Source: Clostridia bacterium (GTDB lineage: Bacteria > Bacillota > Clostridia > Oscillospirales > CAG-272). Taken from it: a DNA stretch of 13,093 nt. The stretch is taken from NCBI GenBank assembly GCA_017629925.1, contig JAGBWH010000021.1:1-13093 (forward strand), read 5' to 3'. Under the pieces are notes generated by a model. The model made no database searches. It was not told where the DNA came from and was given only the letters and a program-made list of their open reading frames with translations. Both the position numbers and the translations under genes were made by a program. This document shows, piece after piece, positions 5,181 to 12,594 of this stretch. Every line of letters starts with the position of its first letter. Positions within the stretch are counted from its first letter, which is position 1.

Positions 5181-7767
5181 TTTCTTCTTCTCCCATTTGA
5201 TATTTGCGCAAAATGGCTTCCACGGTAATGAGCGAGGGTACCGCCATGAGTAACTGGCAGAGAATGGTGAGCCAGGAAAGGGCGCTTGACTCTGCCATGG
5301 CAGACATACCGCACAAAATGGTGCAAAGCGGAATGGTCAAGGCAGACAGCCAAGGTAGACATTTTTGCATTTTCCGATAGGCGGAAAATAGGAATTTGGT
5401 CATGTATATACGTGCAGGGGAAACACCATACGCCACAAGTGCGCCTGATAGGCTTTCTGCGGGTGTCTTCATCCCTACGCGACTACGTACCACACCAATG
5501 ACCCCCTCTTCGGTGTAGGCGAGGTTGGAGATCATAGACGAGGTAACGTTGGGATCTCTTGTGCGCAATACAACCCCCACCCCTTGCTTGCGCAAGAAGT
5601 GCACATACGCCTCAAAGGTTTCGCTTAATTTGTATTCAAGGTAGAGTTTTGCGCTTCCTTTGCCCTCAATTGACACATACATGATCTGCATGGCAGGGGC
5701 GCGAGAAAAGTTTTCGTCCTCTGCATCATAAAGGAAGGGGACGTTGTTTTGGCTCATATATGAGCCTTTACCGAGGAGCACGACCTCCTCCCCAATCATG
5801 GCACGAATACCGTCATCGGTCACTTCTTCAATATGAACACTAAAATGGTCATCTATGTCACCTGAAACAGAAAACAGGCCATTGAGCGGTCCGCCGAGCA
5901 CGGCAAACAAAGCACGAAGTTGCAAAAACAGCTTGTCAACACGCTTTTCTTCGCAAAGCTTCACGCGCACGATTTTCGACTGAGAGGCGGGGAATGCATG
6001 GGCATCAGTAAAGCAAACGGCGTCGGCATCAGCCAATTCATGAATGGCAGTTTCGCCTGCGGCTGTCATTTTGCTTTCTCTTAATTCTTGCCCAAGTCTG
6101 AAAGCATCCCAACTATGGAAGGTGAACGCTGAAAGCGGGAATGCCGCGCACATGACGATGAGTCCACATCCAACGGGATGCGCCACTCCAAACACGGCAA
6201 ACGCCCCAGAGAAAAGACCGCCCAAAAGCACGGCAACGAGGGAGCAGGCTAAGTTGACGCGGGACTGAATATAAACGTAATTAAGTCTTTCCAAAAATGC
6301 GTCACTATGGTCAAATTTGCCTGTGCTGAGAATAGCATGGTACTCTTTTTCCTCGCCAAATGCCGTCGTCACCTCAGGCATATCAGATGCTCTGTGAAGG
6401 ACTGCGGTGGTGCCATTGCGACTATTGAGGCAAATATCTGCATGGTTCATGGCGCTCACGCAAGAGAGCAGTCGCATGAGTTGCGAAACTGTTAAAATGA
6501 GTACCGCAGGCATAGCGGGCAAAAAGGCTGTTTGGCTGAAAAATGCGCCAATAGTTAGATATAAGAAGGTCAAAATGCCTGCCAAAAATGCAAAAAACTC
6601 TGTGTCAACAATGCCACAAGACAAGCGTTTGAAACTGCCTATGATCGCGGGCAAATAGAACATGAGCGCAAGGAAAACAATACCAGCATCCACCAGCATT
6701 GTGTACATGACAACATCTTCGGAAGGTATGCCTGAAAAAACGGCTTTCGAAATAGCAGGAATGCTCTCAAAGCATCCAACCAGCAGCAAACACAAAGCCG
6801 ACAAAATCGTCAATGCAAAACTCCAGCGCGAATAAAACAGCAAAGCACGCCAAACAGTGATGCCTAGAGAGGTCTCGCTGACGTCTTGGTCGCTTTCATG
6901 GAGAATTTTTATTTCTTCTTGTTTTTTGGGCGCAAAGAAGGCTCTCGCTACTTTCCATCCTTTAGGAAGGGGGCGTTTGAGCACGTCTCTATGCGCAAGC
7001 TCATGCGCATAGGGGCATTCTTCCTCGTCGAGTTCTTCTGTTTCCGTTAACTCTTCTGGGATGATTTTGCTCTTCTTTTTCTTGCGAGTCAACAGCGTAG
7101 CTGCCATGTCTTCTTCATCTTGCTCGTAGGAAGGCAAGTCTGCCACTTCACTCTCGTCTTTATCTTCAATGGTGGGGGGTTCAGAGAAATCTTCGCTTAT
7201 TTCGTCTTGAACATCTTCGATTTGTGCCATTTCTTCGGCAAAATCTTCCACCTCATCTGCGCAAGACGCCGGCTCAGCCACCTCTGAAGTATCATCGTTT
7301 ATCTCGTCATCTTCCGGCTCGGGCATCGCATCAAGGACGAGCTCTTGTTTGGATTTTCTTTTCTTTTTGGGCGGTTCGGGCAGAGGTTCAGGTTCAGGCT
7401 CAACATCCCAAGGCGGTGTGCCGTCGTCCTCCTCGTCATCCAAGGCGAGGGTGTCGGGCTCAGGCTCTCTGTACTCATTTTGCTCGTCGCCGTCCTCGTC
7501 GAACATGGAAATCGGAGTGCCCTCAAAGGGCATGTCCTCATCGGCTGTGTCCGCTTCGTCCTCTTCGGCGTCTATGATGTCGAACACATCCTCGTCTTTG
7601 TCTTCATCGTCAAAGCTGAGTGAGAAATCATCTTCTTCTGTCTCGTCCCCTTGGGCATCCGTCATATCGTCCAGCGTCTCAAGACTTTCAGGAGATTCTT
7701 GAGATAATTTTTCTTTGAGCCGTTTTAACATACTTTCGGCTAATTCTCTATCGTACATATCTGCCAT
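5170..7767 (-). CDS. Large membrane protein resembling a catalytically dead P-type ATPase, with an acidic N-terminal tail
   Basis: This 865-aa protein is not one I can name. Residues 1 to about 260 are low-complexity and very rich in Asp/Glu, with two basic patches (KKKRKSK at about 134 and RKKKKSK at about 228). Hydrophobic helices follow at about 311-331, 353-376, 390-410, 413-436, 504-525, 530-550, 801-820 and 829-848. The layout from about 535 resembles the M4-to-P-domain part of a P-type ATPase: AAFPLSAFTF with P544, then ELADADAVCF, where DKTGT should follow. Here TDAHAF stands instead, with Thr587 at the phospho-Asp position. A later LRTRDPN (734-740) takes the place of the TGD loop, and no GDGxND motif is present. 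Transport by phosphorylation therefore looks impossible; a regulatory or scaffold role is inference. The ATG has AAAGGAG upstream. It lies between rlmB (45-nt gap) and TIGR03960 (11-nt overlap). Confidence 0.75.
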   Translation of the reverse strand: MADMYDRELAESMLKRLKEKLSQESPESLETLDDMTDAQGDETEEDDFSLSFDDEDKDEDVFDIIDAEEDEADTADEDMPFEGTPISMFDEDGDEQNEYREPEPDTLALDDEEDDGTPPWDVEPEPEPLPEPPKKKRKSKQELVLDAMPEPEDDEINDDTSEVAEPASCADEVEDFAEEMAQIEDVQDEISEDFSEPPTIEDKDESEVADLPSYEQDEEDMAATLLTRKKKKSKIIPEELTETEELDEEECPYAHELAHRDVLKRPLPKGWKVARAFFAPKKQEEIKILHESDQDVSETSLGITVWRALLFYSRWSFALTILSALCLLLVGCFESIPAISKAVFSGIPSEDVVMYTMLVDAGIVFLALMFYLPAIIGSFKRLSCGIVDTEFFAFLAGILTFLYLTIGAFFSQTAFLPAMPAVLILTVSQLMRLLSCVSAMNHADICLNSRNGTTAVLHRASDMPEVTTAFGEEKEYHAILSTGKFDHSDAFLERLNYVYIQSRVNLACSLVAVLLGGLFSGAFAVFGVAHPVGCGLIVMCAAFPLSAFTFHSWDAFRLGQELRESKMTAAGETAIHELADADAVCFTDAHAFPASQSKIVRVKLCEEKRVDKLFLQLRALFAVLGGPLNGLFSVSGDIDDHFSVHIEEVTDDGIRAMIGEEVVLLGKGSYMSQNNVPFLYDAEDENFSRAPAMQIMYVSIEGKGSAKLYLEYKLSETFEAYVHFLRKQGVGVVLRTRDPNVTSSMISNLAYTEEGVIGVVRSRVGMKTPAESLSGALVAYGVSPARIYMTKFLFSAYRKMQKCLPWLSALTIPLCTILCGMSAMAESSALSWLTILCQLLMAVPSLITVEAILRKYQMGEEENDQ

Positions 7768-7812
7768 TGTTCTTCTCCTTTGCTTTTCTCATTCCTTGTT
7801 TTTGCTTGACGT

Positions 7813-8607
7813 TTATTCGTTTGTATGTCTTTGGCGTGCCGCTTCGCAGAGCAATACAGCCGCCGCATTGGACACATTCAAAGAATTGACTTGCCCATAA
7901 AGCGGTATGCTGATAGTGAAATCGCAGTTTTCCTTGACGAGTCGAGAAATACCATCACCTTCGCTGCCCAGCACAATCGCCATGCTCCCTTTTAGATCTG
8001 TTTTGTGGTAATCATCGCCCTGCATATCGGCGGCATACATCCACACGCCCTTTTCTTTTAGTTCATTCATGCAGCTGATGAGATTGGTCACACGTGCCAC
8101 AGGCATATACGCAAGTGCCCCGGCTGAAGATTTGGAAACCACACCCGTAAGCCCACAAGCCCGTCTTTTGGGAATGATGACGCCGTGTGCCCCTGCACAT
8201 TCCGCAGAACGGATAATCGCCCCCAAGTTATGGGGATCTTCCACACCATCGCAAATGATGAGCAGGGGTTTTTCTCCTCTGCTTTCCGCCAATGCCAGCA
8301 TATCATCTATGGTGGCATAGTTTTCTGCAGGTGTGGTGCAAATAACGCCTTGGTGGGATAGAAATCCTGCCATATCGTCCAGTTTGCTACGTTCAGCCAC
8401 AACAATGGGAATATGGCGCTCCTTTGCGGTGGCGAGTAAACGAGACAAGGAAGCGTCTCTTTCGCCTTTTGCCACATATATTTTTTCTATGTCACGATCA
8501 CCATTCAGCAGTTCGCGCAATGCATTGCGCCCTACATGAATATTCTCTGAAAAAGGCTCGTTTTCTCGGCTTTTCTTTTGATGTGTGTCTTTGCTTTTAT
8601 ATGCCAT
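7813..8607 (-). CDS. rlmB: RlmB-type 23S rRNA (guanosine-2'-O)-methyltransferase (SpoU/TrmH family)
   Basis: This 264-aa enzyme of the SPOUT class uses S-adenosylmethionine to 2'-O-methylate a guanosine of 23S rRNA (G2251 in E. coli numbering for true RlmB). All three SpoU motifs are present. Motif 1 is at about 120-140 (DGVEDPHNLGAIIRSAE with N127 and R133), motif 2 at about 211-221 (IVLGSEGDGIS) and motif 3 at about 233-250 (SIPLYGQVNSLNVSNAAA). The N-terminal substrate-binding domain has the usual HVGRNALRELL. A short basic tail of about 20 residues precedes it. The promoter lies about 75 bp upstream and AAGGAC about eight bases before ATG. It heads the operon with the ATPase-like gene. 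A tRNA-specific TrmH-like relative is possible, but length and motifs favour RlmB. Confidence 0.92.
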   Translation of the reverse strand: MAYKSKDTHQKKSRENEPFSENIHVGRNALRELLNGDRDIEKIYVAKGERDASLSRLLATAKERHIPIVVAERSKLDDMAGFLSHQGVICTTPAENYATIDDMLALAESRGEKPLLIICDGVEDPHNLGAIIRSAECAGAHGVIIPKRRACGLTGVVSKSSAGALAYMPVARVTNLISCMNELKEKGVWMYAADMQGDDYHKTDLKGSMAIVLGSEGDGISRLVKENCDFTISIPLYGQVNSLNVSNAAAVLLCEAARQRHTNE

Positions 8608-8680
8608 TTTGGGTGTCCTTCCCCTTTATTTTTCTGTTGTCTGTGCAAATAGTCCGTGTATATATTTTTATACATTATAT

Positions 8681-8710
8681 ATTATATCATATTTATAGAG
8701 GGGGGTGCAA
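8681..8710 (-). promoter_or_regulatory. Promoter of the rlmB operon
   Basis: On the minus strand, TTGCAC (8705-8710), an 18-bp spacer and TATAAT (8681-8686) with an extended -10 (TGATATAAT) lie upstream of rlmB. The -35 falls in a GGGGTTGCACCCC palindrome. The region from 8611 to 8780 shows no gene. Confidence 0.6.
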
Positions 8711-8780
8711 CCCCAAAAATAGAGTTTTTCTTGCCTTTTTATGGGATTATCTAAAATTCACTTAAAATATTGAGAAAGTA

Positions 8781-8812
8781 AAAAGGCAGGCAATCTCTTG
8801 CCTGCCTTTTTT
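8781..8812. terminator. Strong terminator after the zinc-ribbon gene
   Basis: Arms 8781-8793 (AAAAGGCAGGCAA) and 8798-8810 pair perfectly over 13 bp with loop TCTC. T-tracts flank it on both strands. It begins 16 nt past the stop of the minus-strand zinc-ribbon gene and separates that unit from the rlmB promoter. Confidence 0.88.
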
Positions 8813-8825
8813 CCGCCGTTGATTC

Positions 8826-9101
8826 TTAGTTGCCGCGTTTTGCAGCATAGCATTCGCTGCAGTAAACAGCTTTGCCTTCGGTCGGATTGAAGGGCACTTT
8901 GCATTCTTTGCCGCATTCTGCGCAAACAGCATCGAACATTTCTCTTGCTCCTCTGGTTGCGTTTTTGCGTGCATCACGGCATGCTTTGCATCTTTGGGGT
9001 TCGTTTTGGAAACCCTTTTCTGCATAGAATTCTTGTTCGCCAGCGGTGAACACGAAATCATTGCCGCAGTCTTTGCACTTCAATGTCTTGTCCTGATACA
9101 T
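8826..9101 (-). CDS. Small double zinc-ribbon protein (zf-trcl type)
   Basis: This 91-aa protein has two cysteine clusters. The first is C9xxC12 with C38xxC41 (LKCKDCGNDFVFTAGEQEFY then QRCKACR), the pattern of the probable zinc-ribbon family PF13451. The second is C60xxC63 with C81xxC84 (AVCAECGKECKVPFNP then VYCSECY), a form often paired with the first in Clostridia. Each set of four should bind one zinc. C67 is an extra cysteine. The role is unknown; such proteins may bind nucleic acid or store zinc. The ATG is preceded by GCGAGGT. It lies downstream of the sigma-factor gene in the same direction, with a tRNA-like sequence in its leader, and a strong terminator follows. It is probably cotranscribed with the sigma gene. 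Confidence 0.85.
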   Translation of the reverse strand: MYQDKTLKCKDCGNDFVFTAGEQEFYAEKGFQNEPQRCKACRDARKNATRGAREMFDAVCAECGKECKVPFNPTEGKAVYCSECYAAKRGN

Positions 9102-9129
9102 TGTTTCTACCTCGCTAAAAATGTGTTTT

Positions 9130-9192
9130 GCCCTTAGACGGATTCCAACCGACGCCTTTGTGAACCAACGCTCTCCCTTAAGCTACCGGGGC
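9130..9192 (-). ncRNA. tRNA-like or decayed tRNA-Val element in the zinc-ribbon leader
   Basis: On the minus strand, 63 nt read like a shortened tRNA. It has a 5' GCCCCGG, then TA, a D-arm GCTT-AAGGGA-GAGC, a GTTGG-TTCACAA half-arm with a CAC (Val) anticodon loop, a T-arm-like CGGTTGGAATCCG, and a 3' TAAGGGC. The 3' side of the anticodon stem is missing, the acceptor pairs at only four or five positions, and the T-loop has GG for CG. It is therefore not a working tRNA. It ends 28 nt before the zinc-ribbon start. It is either a pseudo-tRNA or a tRNA-like leader structure. Confidence 0.4.
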
Positions 9193-9230
9193 ATATATAT
9201 TTCACGCTTTCGCGCAAAATTCTAATGTAT

Positions 9231-9812
9231 TCAATCCGGCGCAAGCATCTTGCGCAATTTTTTCACCGCTCTTGCCAATGCATTCTCAACAGATTTTTGA
9301 CTGCGAGATAATCTTGTGGCAATTTCCAATGTGGAAAGCCCTTGCTCGTGTAGTTCAAACACGGAGAGTTCAAGGGGAGATAATGTACGGCGAATAATTG
9401 CATAAAGAAGCTCTGCCGCTTCGTTTTCAATTAAAGTGTCCAGCGCATCACCGAGTGGTGAGGCGGGCTCGATGCCTTTATCAACTATTTCATCAAGAGA
9501 ACACTCTGATGAAGGTTTTTTGCGCAAAAATTTTGATGTGAGCGCATTGCGAATACAAATTTCAGCGTATAACCCAAACGTAACATGTGCTTGCTCAAAG
9601 GAAAAACTCATCGCTGCGCGATAAAGGGCGCATCTGGCTTCTTGCATGATATCTTGCTCGTCTGCGACAAGCGGGGCTAATTTGCATTGCACCCTGCTTA
9701 CGCTTGCGCAAAGTAAAGGTTCATATTGGGCAATCAGTGTTTCAAATGCCACATCGCTTCCCTCTTTTATGGCTTTTAAGAGGTCTGCAAGTGCGCTTTC
9801 TTTCATATTCAT
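9231..9812 (-). CDS. SigH-like RNA polymerase sigma factor
   Basis: This 193-aa sigma-70-family protein has region 2 at about 20-97 and region 4 at about 140-190. Region 2 includes DEQDIMQEARCALYRAAMSF and TFGLYAEICIRNALTSKFLR, which match the core-binding and -10-recognition helices of SigH. Region 4 reads LSPLELSVFELHEQGLSTLE followed by SRSQKSVENALARAVKKL, a helix-turn-helix for the -35. SigH controls early sporulation and competence genes in Bacillus; whether this is the orthologue or a divergent relative is uncertain, since it is about 25 residues shorter and rather divergent. The start has a consensus promoter close by but only a poor ribosome binding site. ATGs at codons 1 and 3 are equally possible. 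Confidence 0.78.
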   Translation of the reverse strand: MNMKESALADLLKAIKEGSDVAFETLIAQYEPLLCASVSRVQCKLAPLVADEQDIMQEARCALYRAAMSFSFEQAHVTFGLYAEICIRNALTSKFLRKKPSSECSLDEIVDKGIEPASPLGDALDTLIENEAAELLYAIIRRTLSPLELSVFELHEQGLSTLEIATRLSRSQKSVENALARAVKKLRKMLAPD

Positions 9813-9842
9813 AAAATTTACAATTTCTTAACTTTAATTTTA

Positions 9843-9870
9843 ATTATATCACATCAAAACAATTTGTCAA
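9843..9870 (-). promoter_or_regulatory. Consensus promoter of the sigma-factor gene
   Basis: On the minus strand, a perfect TTGACA (9865-9870), a 16-bp spacer and a perfect TATAAT (9843-9848) carry an extended -10 (TGATATAAT). Transcription should begin near 9836, about 24 nt before the start codon. Weak A/T-only hairpins (9882-9898 and 9902-9917) lie just upstream, after the DUF4364 stop, and could partly terminate that gene's transcript. Confidence 0.8.
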
Positions 9871-9924
9871 GCAATTTTTATGATTTTTGCGAAAAATCTC
9901 ATTTTTTTGCAAAAAAAGCACAAA

Positions 9925-10473
9925 TTACTCAAACAAATAATCCACATCCCCTGTGAGCAGAGACAACATACCCTGCACGACCACCTCGGGAGCTTCTCTA
10001 AAATGCTCTTTCATTTTTTCTGCTGTGGCGAGTGAAGTGACACGGTATTCGACTTTGAGGAGTTGCCCTTTAAGGTCTGTGATTTGGCATTTAATCAGAT
10101 AGTGGCAGGGGGAGATTGTCTCAATTTCGCATTTGACCTCCGCACCTTGCTCTCTCAGCGATAGCAATCGGCTTGCCTCCACTTCCGCTGCGCGGCGAAT
10201 GTTTTGGGCAATGCTGCTTTGCAATTCAGATGCCACTTCAAGACCGCTTCTGGATACCTGATATACCTTTTCGTCAATGCCCATATCGCCGATGATCAAA
10301 TTCAGTTCTTCAAGTTCGGAGAAACATTGGGCAAAATCGAAAGCATTGACTCTGCCTCCACGGCAGATAATCTCTTGGATCGTCCCATAAGTCAGGGGAT
10401 CTGTGATGCCGGAAAGTAGCGACAGAATGAATATTTTTATGTCTGTTTTATCTTGTAACAATGGAATGTCCAT
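9925..10473 (-). CDS. DUF4364-family protein
   Basis: This 182-aa protein starts at the ATG at 10473 (MDIPLLQDKTDIKIF), chosen because GGGAGGTGG ends about six bases before it. A longer in-frame start at 10494 would place that ribosome binding site inside the gene. The N-terminal 75 residues look like a winged-helix domain (DKTDIKIFILSLLSG, then FDFAQCFSELEELNLI and a YQVSRSGLEV wing). The C-terminal half is a mixed beta region (CEIETISPCHYLIKCQI). This matches DUF4364, a Clostridia family that resembles DNA-binding regulators but is not characterised. It follows the peptide-binding lipoprotein by 33 nt and is likely cotranscribed with it. It could regulate that gene, but nothing in the sequence proves it. 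Confidence 0.85.
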   Translation of the reverse strand: MDIPLLQDKTDIKIFILSLLSGITDPLTYGTIQEIICRGGRVNAFDFAQCFSELEELNLIIGDMGIDEKVYQVSRSGLEVASELQSSIAQNIRRAAEVEASRLLSLREQGAEVKCEIETISPCHYLIKCQITDLKGQLLKVEYRVTSLATAEKMKEHFREAPEVVVQGMLSLLTGDVDYLFE

Positions 10474-10506
10474 TTGACGCCACCTCCCAGTCATCCATTT
10501 TCTTGA

Positions 10507-12354
10507 TTATTCGTCTTCCTCTTCTTTGGGGAAGAATATTTTATCCATTTCGTCAAAGAAATATTTGTCGTAATCATCCAGTTCAGCCTCGGTGAAGATG
10601 GGGAATCCATGATAACCAAAGTCTACACCGCTGAGCATTTTTTCGTTTTGCACATAGTAGGTTTGTTTGAAATAGAGGGGTACGATGGGCATTTTTTCCA
10701 TCAAATACGCTTCTGCTTCGTGCAGTTTTTCAGCTCTTTCTCCCATATCGGAGAGTGCCAAAGCTTCTGCAACGAGGCGATTGTATTGATCATCTTCCCA
10801 TTTGGCATTGTTCTTGCCGCCTGCATTACCGCTCATTGTAGAGGTAAGGGTTGCAAAAATGGGGAAAGGATTAGCGCCCAGCATTTGCATATCAATACCA
10901 ATGACGTCAAAGTCGCCATTTTCGTAGTCTACTTGAATACCGCTGTCACGATAAGTGGTTTCGTCTACAACCAAATTACGATAGCCAACACCCTTAATAT
11001 TGATGGTGTAGCCGAGTTGTCCCCACAATTCGCTGACATAGTAAGCGATGGCTTCTTCGTCGGGATGGTCTTTGTTGTAAGCGATGGTGAATTCGCCGGG
11101 TGTGACATTCAGTTCAGCCAAGCGGGCGGCTGCATCTTCAATGGACATGGGCTGACTCAACAGGGCAAAATCGCCACCTTCCTCGCGGAAAGAATTGCGG
11201 CGAGAATCATTCATCACAGCAGGAGGAACCAAACCTGTTGCGGCTTGTCCGTGAATGACACAATTGTTGATGATTTCGTTTCTGTCAATGACAGCAGCCA
11301 AAATGCGACGTACTTCGGGATTGGAGAACAGTTCATTTTCATGATTGAACACATAAGTATATGTGGAGAGACGATTGACGGTTTTGAGATTTTCTGCGGC
11401 ACCGCGATGAGCATTGTCGGTCACGCCGTTTCCGGAATCATTGATGTAGTCAAGAGAGCCAATGTAGAAAATAACATTTTTCTCAACATAGTCGTACATC
11501 TTATCCAGATAGTCGCCTTTGGAAAGGTCGGCATCTGTTTTCCACAGGGTACGAATATAGCCGGGTTTGACGTATGCATCTATCGCTTTGGAAGAGCCGG
11601 AAGGACGATGATAACCATTGTTTCTGGCAAGTGTCAAATAGCCGTACAGGTAGTTGAGCTGTTGAAGTTCGAAAGGACCGTTGCAGTAGAGAGTACCCGC
11701 TGTTTTTGTCCAGTAATCAGGTCCGCTTTCTACGTTGCTTGCACTCACGGGCGAGAGCATAACGGAAGCCAAGTTGTGGATAAAGGCTTTGTAGTCAACA
11801 TCTTCATGCTCGAAAGAAATGCGAATGGTTTTTTCATCTTCCGCTTTGACACCCAGATCGTACACACTATAACTGTCGTTTGTTGGGTTGCCATTGCTAT
11901 CGAGTTTCAAATTGCCGGACTTGACGTTCACGGCATTTTTCACATCATAGAGCAATGTAGCGGCAGGAGAAGAAAAATCAGGACGCATAATTCTGCGCCA
12001 AGCATATACAAAATCACCTGCAAGCACGCGTCTGCCATCATTCCAGTAAGACTCGCGCAACTCAATCACCAAATCGCCTGTATCTTTGTCGATTTCATAA
12101 TCTTCAGCTGCAGCAAATACGATTTTACCTTCGTCGTCAAGGCCGAACAAAGGCTCAAACAACATACTGATTAGCATAAGGCTATTGTCGTCTGTGTAGG
12201 AAGCGGCGGGGTCTAAGTCGTAGATTTCATCGCACAAATAGACGCTAATTTCCGCACCATCTTCAATCACCTTACCGCATGACGATAAGCTGAGCACACA
12301 AGAGCATAGCATAATAGCGGCAAAAAGCAGGGAAAGAATTTTTCTGTTCATCAT
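10507..12354 (-). CDS. Oligopeptide ABC transporter substrate-binding lipoprotein (SBP_bac_5, OppA-like)
   Basis: This 615-aa secreted lipoprotein starts at 12354, where GGAGG lies eight bases before the first of two adjacent ATGs. A longer frame to 12417 would overlap its own promoter. Residues 1-25 are a lipoprotein signal peptide, with lipobox LSSC and lipidated C26. The mature part has the family-5 binding-protein pattern: ISMLFEPLFGLDDEGKIV, WNDGRRVLAGDFVYAWRR at about 104-121, and a late PIVPLYFKQTYYVQNEK. OppA-type proteins bind peptides outside the membrane and hand them to an Opp permease. No permease or ATPase gene is next to it, so it is an orphan receptor here. The C-terminus is very acidic (PKEEEDE). 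Length is slightly longer than the usual 540-600 residues. Confidence 0.92.
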   Translation of the reverse strand: MMNRKILSLLFAAIMLCSCVLSLSSCGKVIEDGAEISVYLCDEIYDLDPAASYTDDNSLMLISMLFEPLFGLDDEGKIVFAAAEDYEIDKDTGDLVIELRESYWNDGRRVLAGDFVYAWRRIMRPDFSSPAATLLYDVKNAVNVKSGNLKLDSNGNPTNDSYSVYDLGVKAEDEKTIRISFEHEDVDYKAFIHNLASVMLSPVSASNVESGPDYWTKTAGTLYCNGPFELQQLNYLYGYLTLARNNGYHRPSGSSKAIDAYVKPGYIRTLWKTDADLSKGDYLDKMYDYVEKNVIFYIGSLDYINDSGNGVTDNAHRGAAENLKTVNRLSTYTYVFNHENELFSNPEVRRILAAVIDRNEIINNCVIHGQAATGLVPPAVMNDSRRNSFREEGGDFALLSQPMSIEDAAARLAELNVTPGEFTIAYNKDHPDEEAIAYYVSELWGQLGYTINIKGVGYRNLVVDETTYRDSGIQVDYENGDFDVIGIDMQMLGANPFPIFATLTSTMSGNAGGKNNAKWEDDQYNRLVAEALALSDMGERAEKLHEAEAYLMEKMPIVPLYFKQTYYVQNEKMLSGVDFGYHGFPIFTEAELDDYDKYFFDEMDKIFFPKEEEDE

Positions 12355-12388
12355 GAATGTTTCCTCCGAATTCTTTTGAAACACAAAC

Positions 12389-12417
12389 ATTATACCATTT
12401 ATCGCCCATAAAATCAA
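12389..12417 (-). promoter_or_regulatory. Promoter of the peptide-binding lipoprotein operon
   Basis: On the minus strand, TTGATT (12412-12417), a 17-bp spacer and a perfect TATAAT (12389-12394) lie so that transcription would begin near 12383, about 29 nt before the start codon. Confidence 0.75.
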
Positions 12418-12477
12418 TATCTATATAATAAAGTTCATTAATTTGTAGAATTAGCACAACAAAGAGGGGTGTTTTTT

Positions 12478-12505
12478 GGTGATTGTTACCATTGGTGAGT
12501 GTTAC
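12478..12505. repeat. Two 12-bp direct repeats upstream of the lipoprotein promoter
   Basis: GGTGATTGTTAC (12478-12489) and GGTGAGTGTTAC (12494-12505) match at 11 of 12 positions, 16 bp apart. They lie about 60-95 bp upstream of the lipoprotein -35. A regulator-binding site is possible. The surrounding stretch 12421-12590 has no gene I can support. Confidence 0.35.
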
Positions 12506-12594
12506 TCGTTTTCGTGGAAAATCGCTATCAAATGCCCGTTTTTTCACTTTTTTGCATACTTTTATTTACATTCTAAAAGCAAATTCTTTGAAAT

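Noticed and set aside
7224..7702. Serine-rich and arginine/proline-rich plus-strand ORFs
   Set aside because: They are antisense to the acidic tail, where Asp/Glu codons read backward give long open frames.
9130..9192. Functional tRNA-Val
   Set aside because: At 63 nt it lacks the 3' anticodon strand, has mismatched acceptor pairs and a changed T-loop.
10609..12174. 521-aa plus-strand ORF
   Set aside because: It lies wholly opposite the peptide-binding lipoprotein gene, has no recognisable domain and no ribosome binding site; it is a reverse-strand shadow.
12355..12417. N-terminal extension of the peptide-binding lipoprotein
   Set aside because: It would place 21 residues before the signal peptide, overlap the promoter, and ignore the GGAGG before the inner ATG.
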